The notes under the pieces are model-generated. The model searched no databases and was not told the DNA's origin. It saw only the letters and a program-made list of their open reading frames with translations. Position numbers and translations under genes: made by a program. 64,000 bases of DNA from Ascaris suum (taxonomy: Eukaryota; Nematoda; Chromadorea; Rhabditida; Ascarididae). Of the stretch, positions 40,801-46,800 are shown one piece after another. The DNA is taken from the NCBI GenBank assembly GCA_013433145.1, contig CM024176.1, forward strand, positions 11,208,520 through 11,272,519, given 5' to 3'. The stretch's first letter is position 1; each line of letters starts with the position of its first letter.

Positions 40801-43800
40801 ATTTGAAATATTTCGTGGAAATTTGTTCTAGTGAAGGTAGCTTTGGGATTTTCCACGAATTACTTCAAGATCTTTTGCGACTTAATATGCTTACAAGTGG
40901 TAAAAATTGGAAGTAAGCTAAGCGACAGTAAATTGCTTCACAGCGGCGCCACACTTTTGTGGCTCTCAGACTGACGCAGTTATCGACGCTCATTCGTGCA
41001 AGTTGTTAACAAATGTTGCCTGGAATGAGCAGTGTCGCAGAAACTCTGGAAAGGCAAAAATTAACGGACGTAAATTGGAAGTGGCTAACATGTGGTTCCG
41101 TTTTCAGTAGCTCTTACATTTCTATGCCACTAATAATATACGTGTTATTTTCATAAGTCATTGATCTACAGCTTCCCGACTTCCCATAATGTGCAAGGCT
41201 TGTGCGACAAATTGCAACTCGCTGTGACAATCCCTCTTAGACGTCATATGGATACCCATAGTTGTTCCACTCATTAGCAAAATCCATATCATCGTAGTTG
41301 CTTAGGGCACTGTGCAGGAAGTCTTCTCATCGATCATACGTTCTATAATTCAAGAGTCTGCAGTTATAACCCACTTCTGATTTTTGCAGCCAAAGAGCAG
41401 ATTGTTTTCACTGCTTCAAACTCACAATCCCCGGTTTATTAGCATATCGTCTCGAATTTTACTGGCAAATTCTCTCGTTCGGTCCCTACTATCTAATCTA
41501 TATTGCAGAGGAAGAGCCACACATCAAAGAAGGACCGCAGGATCAAACGGTCAACAAATTCGGTGAACGCGTCATTTTAACATGCAAGACTACAAAGCCG
41601 ATAAAAGAGGTTGTGAGGTGGTACAAAAATGGTGTAGAAGTTTGGCCACAACGTCACAAGATGACAATGACTATAACTGACAACATTGCCTCCTTAGAGA
41701 TTGAGAACTTTGACGTACATGACATTGGTGAATACTACGTAATGCTGTCTGACGACGAACGGAGTGCACCGGCCACACTCGAACTTAAGGTCGCCCCTGA
41801 CATTCAACTTGCCGAAGATTTCGAGCAGGAAATTGTGCTCAATGCTGGTGAAGATCTCACTGTTTCGTTCGCTTTCACAGCTTATCCTGCTCCCAAAGTA
41901 GAGTTCATTCATAACGGGGAACATCTTGACGAGCAACGTACGAGGATGGAAATTTACGACGACAGTGCATTTGTACGTATCCGCAATATGAAAAGACCGG
42001 ATTCCGGTACCGTGAAAATAACTGTCTTGAATGAAAATGGCAAAGCGACCAAAGATATTCATGTTAGCGTTGTGGACATTCCGTCAGAGCCTAGGTGTTT
42101 AGCTGCTACAAACGTCTCAACAGACTCTGCGTTACTGCAATGGCTACCACCCCTTGAAAACAACGGTTCGCCGCTCACCGGATACATTATTGAACGGAAG
42201 ATGGCAGAAACAAGCAGGTGGCGAAATGTGGGGAAGGTTAGAGCTGACAAAGAATCGTTCCTTATGGAGGAGCTCTTTCCAGATGAAATCTATGTTTTCC
42301 GTGTTTGCGCTGTAAACGAAGTTGGCAAAGGACCACCAAGTGAAGCGGTCGACGTGATCACTAAAAAGGAGGCCGAGGCTGTCCAAGAGAAAGTTCCGCA
42401 AATTCTGGCGGATGCAGTTCTCCTGGACACTCCCGGAAAACCACTGGTTGCGCTTATTGAAAAGACCAAAGTGCAGATCTCGTGGGAGAGCATCATAAGT
42501 GCAGATAGCTACGACATCGAAAGAAGTAGCCTTTCTGAGCCGATGTGGCTCACTATTGCAAACACCGATCACCTAACATTCATCGATCGCTCTATTTTTG
42601 AAAACGATGACTATATATACCGCATTGTCGCCAAATCTGATAAACGCACGTCATGTCCAAGTGAGCCCTCTGAACCAATAAGCATAACCTGTCCTGAGGC
42701 AGCCGAAGAAGAGCAACTTGAAGGAGGGAAGCCAGTGGAGGAGAACGCAAGGAAGGCGGGAATCGAGGTAAAAGCTGCAGAGAAGGAGGCTGCTGGAGAA
42801 GAATTTATGTCAGAGCAGGGTGAAATAGCGCAGGCAAAGGAGACAACGCCAGACTTTGAAGCAGTTGTCCGTCCTTCGATGGAACAGGTGCAGATGAAGA
42901 CTGGAAAAATGGAAGGTGAGGCGGTAACAGGAATCGAGGCACTGGAAGGAACAGTAAAGAAAGAGCTTGAAGAAAATAAATCAGAGAAGAAAAAGACGAA
43001 GAAAAAGAAGTTGGAAGAAAAGGCTTCGAAAGCACCTGAAGAAAGTACCGTAGAGAAGCCTGCAGTAGGGCAGCAGAAGGCTGCTGTTGATGAAACAAAA
43101 GCGTTTGAAGATCAAATAAGCGTTTCTGGCTTTGTGGATGAAGTAATACCCGAAGAACCGGGAAAGGCGATAGAAGCAAAACTTGAAATAATTGAAGAAA
43201 AGCCAAAAAAACGTTCTGAAAAGAAACCAGAGAAGAAGAAAGTGAAGAAGAAGGTTGAAGAAAAGCTTGCTAAGAGCGAAGAGAAAACAGATGAGGATAA
43301 AGCCGAAGAAAAGATGAAACATGAGGAGAAGTCACAGGCTCAAGAAATAGATTTAACTGCACCCCTTGCTTCTGAAGACATATCCCTGAAGGGCGAGCCG
43401 CCGAAGACCGTGGAAGCAGAGGCAGCAGAGGTGTTAAAAAACCTGAAGGAGGAGCCCAAAGATGAACGAAAATCGAAGGGAAAGGAAGAAGCAGTCCGTG
43501 CAGAGGAAGTCAAACCTAAACCCGAGAAAAAAAGTGAGAGAAAGGCTCCAAAGCTGAAGGTTACTGCGGAGGAAACAAAGTTGGAGCTGACGTTGCACTC
43601 TAAAGCGGAGCTGAAGGTACAAATTGAAGGCGACTTTGAGACATGTAGATGGATAAAGGATAAAAAGCCTTTGCCGGAGCAGTCAACGACAACGACGGAA
43701 ACTGAATCTACCCTCTTTATTGATAGCGTCAGTGAAAGCTCATCTGGGACGTATATATGCACAGCTGTGAATAAGACTACGAAATCTTCAGTGGAATTCG

Positions 43801-46800
43801 ACGTAAGAGTCGTCGGTAAGACCGTTTTATGTTTGGTTCCTGAATTGTGGATTAATTTTTAGTTGAAAGTGTTGCCGTGAAATCCCGGCATCGATAAAAA
43901 GCAATCGCCAAGTGCGTAGTGGAAAATTTGCTGGACAGCATTCTTCCTATGTACGTATTATAGGGAAGTTAGCAGGCGTAAACATTAGGCGTAAAGCATT
44001 AATCATGTTGTGGAAGAGAATCAGGGAGCCGAAAGAGACGCAATATTGAAATCTTTAATGGTGCTATAACCTAGGCCGAAAGTAACGGAAATGAATTTTT
44101 CACCAAAGTGCTAACAAGCACATTAACAATGTCTTTGTGAAACCATTTTATCCTGTTAATTCAGTTCTCCTCTGAGTGTTGGCGTTAAATGCTCATCAGG
44201 CACGCCGCATTCTTTGTCTGCTAGAACTGACAAAATTAAGCAAAAAACTGTGACTAATGAAAGCATCCGCGGTAGCCCAGTGCTGGAGCGTTCACCATGC
44301 AAGAATCTGCGAACAAAATTTTCGTTGGTCTTTGATCATCGTGGTGTCAGATGAACATGTGGTACGCCTGAGCGAATAGAAACACTTTGTAGGGAATGGA
44401 GAGCCTATTTATTTAACTGTTATTATTCAGCGAAGTTAGGTCGGATAGGATGCATTGTAGGAGAAGGATTGGAATAAATAACGATATTGCCGAGAAAGAA
44501 ATTTGTAACAAATGATAGATGTTGTCTTCAAAAAGAAGAGGGGAAAGGTCGCAGGTTAATCAGCGAGACTGGGTATGCTCATAGGTATTGATGCGGTCGT
44601 TCCTGATGCAGCAGAATGAAAGAGGATAGTGTTGATGGAGAGGTTACTTTAGCGGTTGCAACGGAGATGAAAATCCGCAGCAGTATATGCGAGTAGTCAA
44701 GTAAGATATTAAACAATCGAACCTCGTGAGATGATAATTGCGGTGACGAACAACTGGGTTTTGCTGAATCGACGAAGCATCCAAGACCGACAATTTCCTG
44801 CTATTTCTGCTGCATTTCAGGGCTCTATAAGTTTATCACGGTTAGAAGACGTCGCAGTCATCTAGCATCCTTGTAACTGACTGGTAAAGGATGTTTCACT
44901 GATGCCAAGTCCATGAAGGTTGAAAGCAAACAATAGTTCCTAGAATATCTGCGCTAATAGAATTTTTGATGGACTAGATACAACTCAAAACGTTAAAGAT
45001 TTTAAACTCAAAACGAAAGCCGTTTGTTTCAGTCTCGCCTGAAGTGCGTACTAACCAGCCATGCCATTAGTGGATATCAAAATTTGCTTTGCTCTTCGTC
45101 CTCCACTTGTTTACCGACTGTGATCATTAATACGAGAAAGTGGATGATGCGGATAACCCGTGTTTTGCCCATACAAATCTTCCGATGGCCCTGCAAGCCT
45201 ATTTGTGACAGAAAGTAGTGGCATGCAGGATAAATATGTTTTTGCAACATCAGTGCGTTAAGCATATTTGGAATAATATGAGTTCGCAGAGGAGTCCATT
45301 TTGTGGTTCGTTTTAATTGTTCGCTCCTCTTCTTACACAAGAATCCTGACAACCTTGAAAAGTATTAGAGCAGTGGAAATGATATGGCCAAAAATAGTCT
45401 GCATATTGAGCTTGTTCGAGGTCGAGTTAGTTGGTGCAGTTTCTATTTGGACATTATTCTTTTGAAGAGCAAATATTAAAATTAAAATTTGAAGAGCAAA
45501 AATCTTTATGAGGAAAAAGCTATTGCCGTCAACTGGTTTCGGCGTGAATCGCGCTCACATTATCATCTCATTTCCCATGGGACTAAAAACAAATGATCTT
45601 AGGTTACTTGAAGATGTGAGAAGGTAGCAACGTCTGCAGTTTACTTTTCTTGTCGGATTTTTTATTCAGAAGCGAGCTTTGGGATAATTAAAGGACTTAA
45701 TATCCTTGAATCCAGCACCCCTGGTCAGCTGGAAACCTTCAGAGGTGGTTGTGCAAAGTGAGATAAGAATCTTTTATATAAACGCACTAAAATACGCAAC
45801 AACGGAAGCGCTAAGATGTGATTTCAATAGTTGATCACTAGTACTCAAAAGGTCAAGCAGTTGCACCTCTTGTAGTCTCTTTCCATTGTCACTATCCATA
45901 AAACAGTGTTTGACTTATCAACCTAGGCTTCAACAAAAGCCATCATATTAGAGCTTTTTTGCCTTCTAGGTCAGGAGCAGTATAGTGAGAATTGACAGAG
46001 AAAAAAATGCTTATTTGAAGTTATTCCAGAGAAGCCGAAAATCGAATTTGATACTAAGACGCTTGAAGCAAAGGTTGGCGAAACGCTGAGGATTTCGGCT
46101 AGTGTCACTGGCCTTCCACAGCCAAAGGTTTCATGGTACAGGAACGGCGTCCCAGTGAGTGCCGCCGATGGCGTTGTGTTAGCACACAGAAGTGGCGTCG
46201 CTTCAGTTACTCTCAAGAAATGCGTGATCGAAGACTGTGGCATTTATGTGATTTCCGCGGAGAACGAAGTTGGCAAAAGTGAATCGGAAGTCACTGTAAA
46301 GGTTAAAGGTGCGCGTCACCTTCTGTTAACTTCAAGGGGTTTGCACATTTAGTGCGAGAAATGTCAGCGATCTCCAGTATCTGGGGCTATTATGTAAAAC
46401 CCGATTTTCTTTTTGCGTAACTATAACTGCTTCAAATCTTTTGCAACCCTTTCCAGAAAAAAATCCTACAGCTCAACTTGCTTAACTACAAGTATTGATA
46501 AGATTACTAGCGCTGGCACTATTACCACTAATATCTTCTTTGTGAAAAGGGAACTAGGGACAGCTTGCACCCCCTTAGTATATTATCATCGTCATCTTGG
46601 CTAGGTGTTCGGAATTTACACATATTTATATTTGAGATTTTCAGGTGTGCCTTCTGCGCCTCTTGGCCCACTCAATGTGACAAATATTTCTGCGACATCA
46701 TGCAGTCTGTCTTGGCAACCGCCAACAAGTGATGGAAATAGCAAACTTCTCGGGTATTGCATTGAGAAACGTGACATAAAGCGACCTGTGTGGGCGTTCC

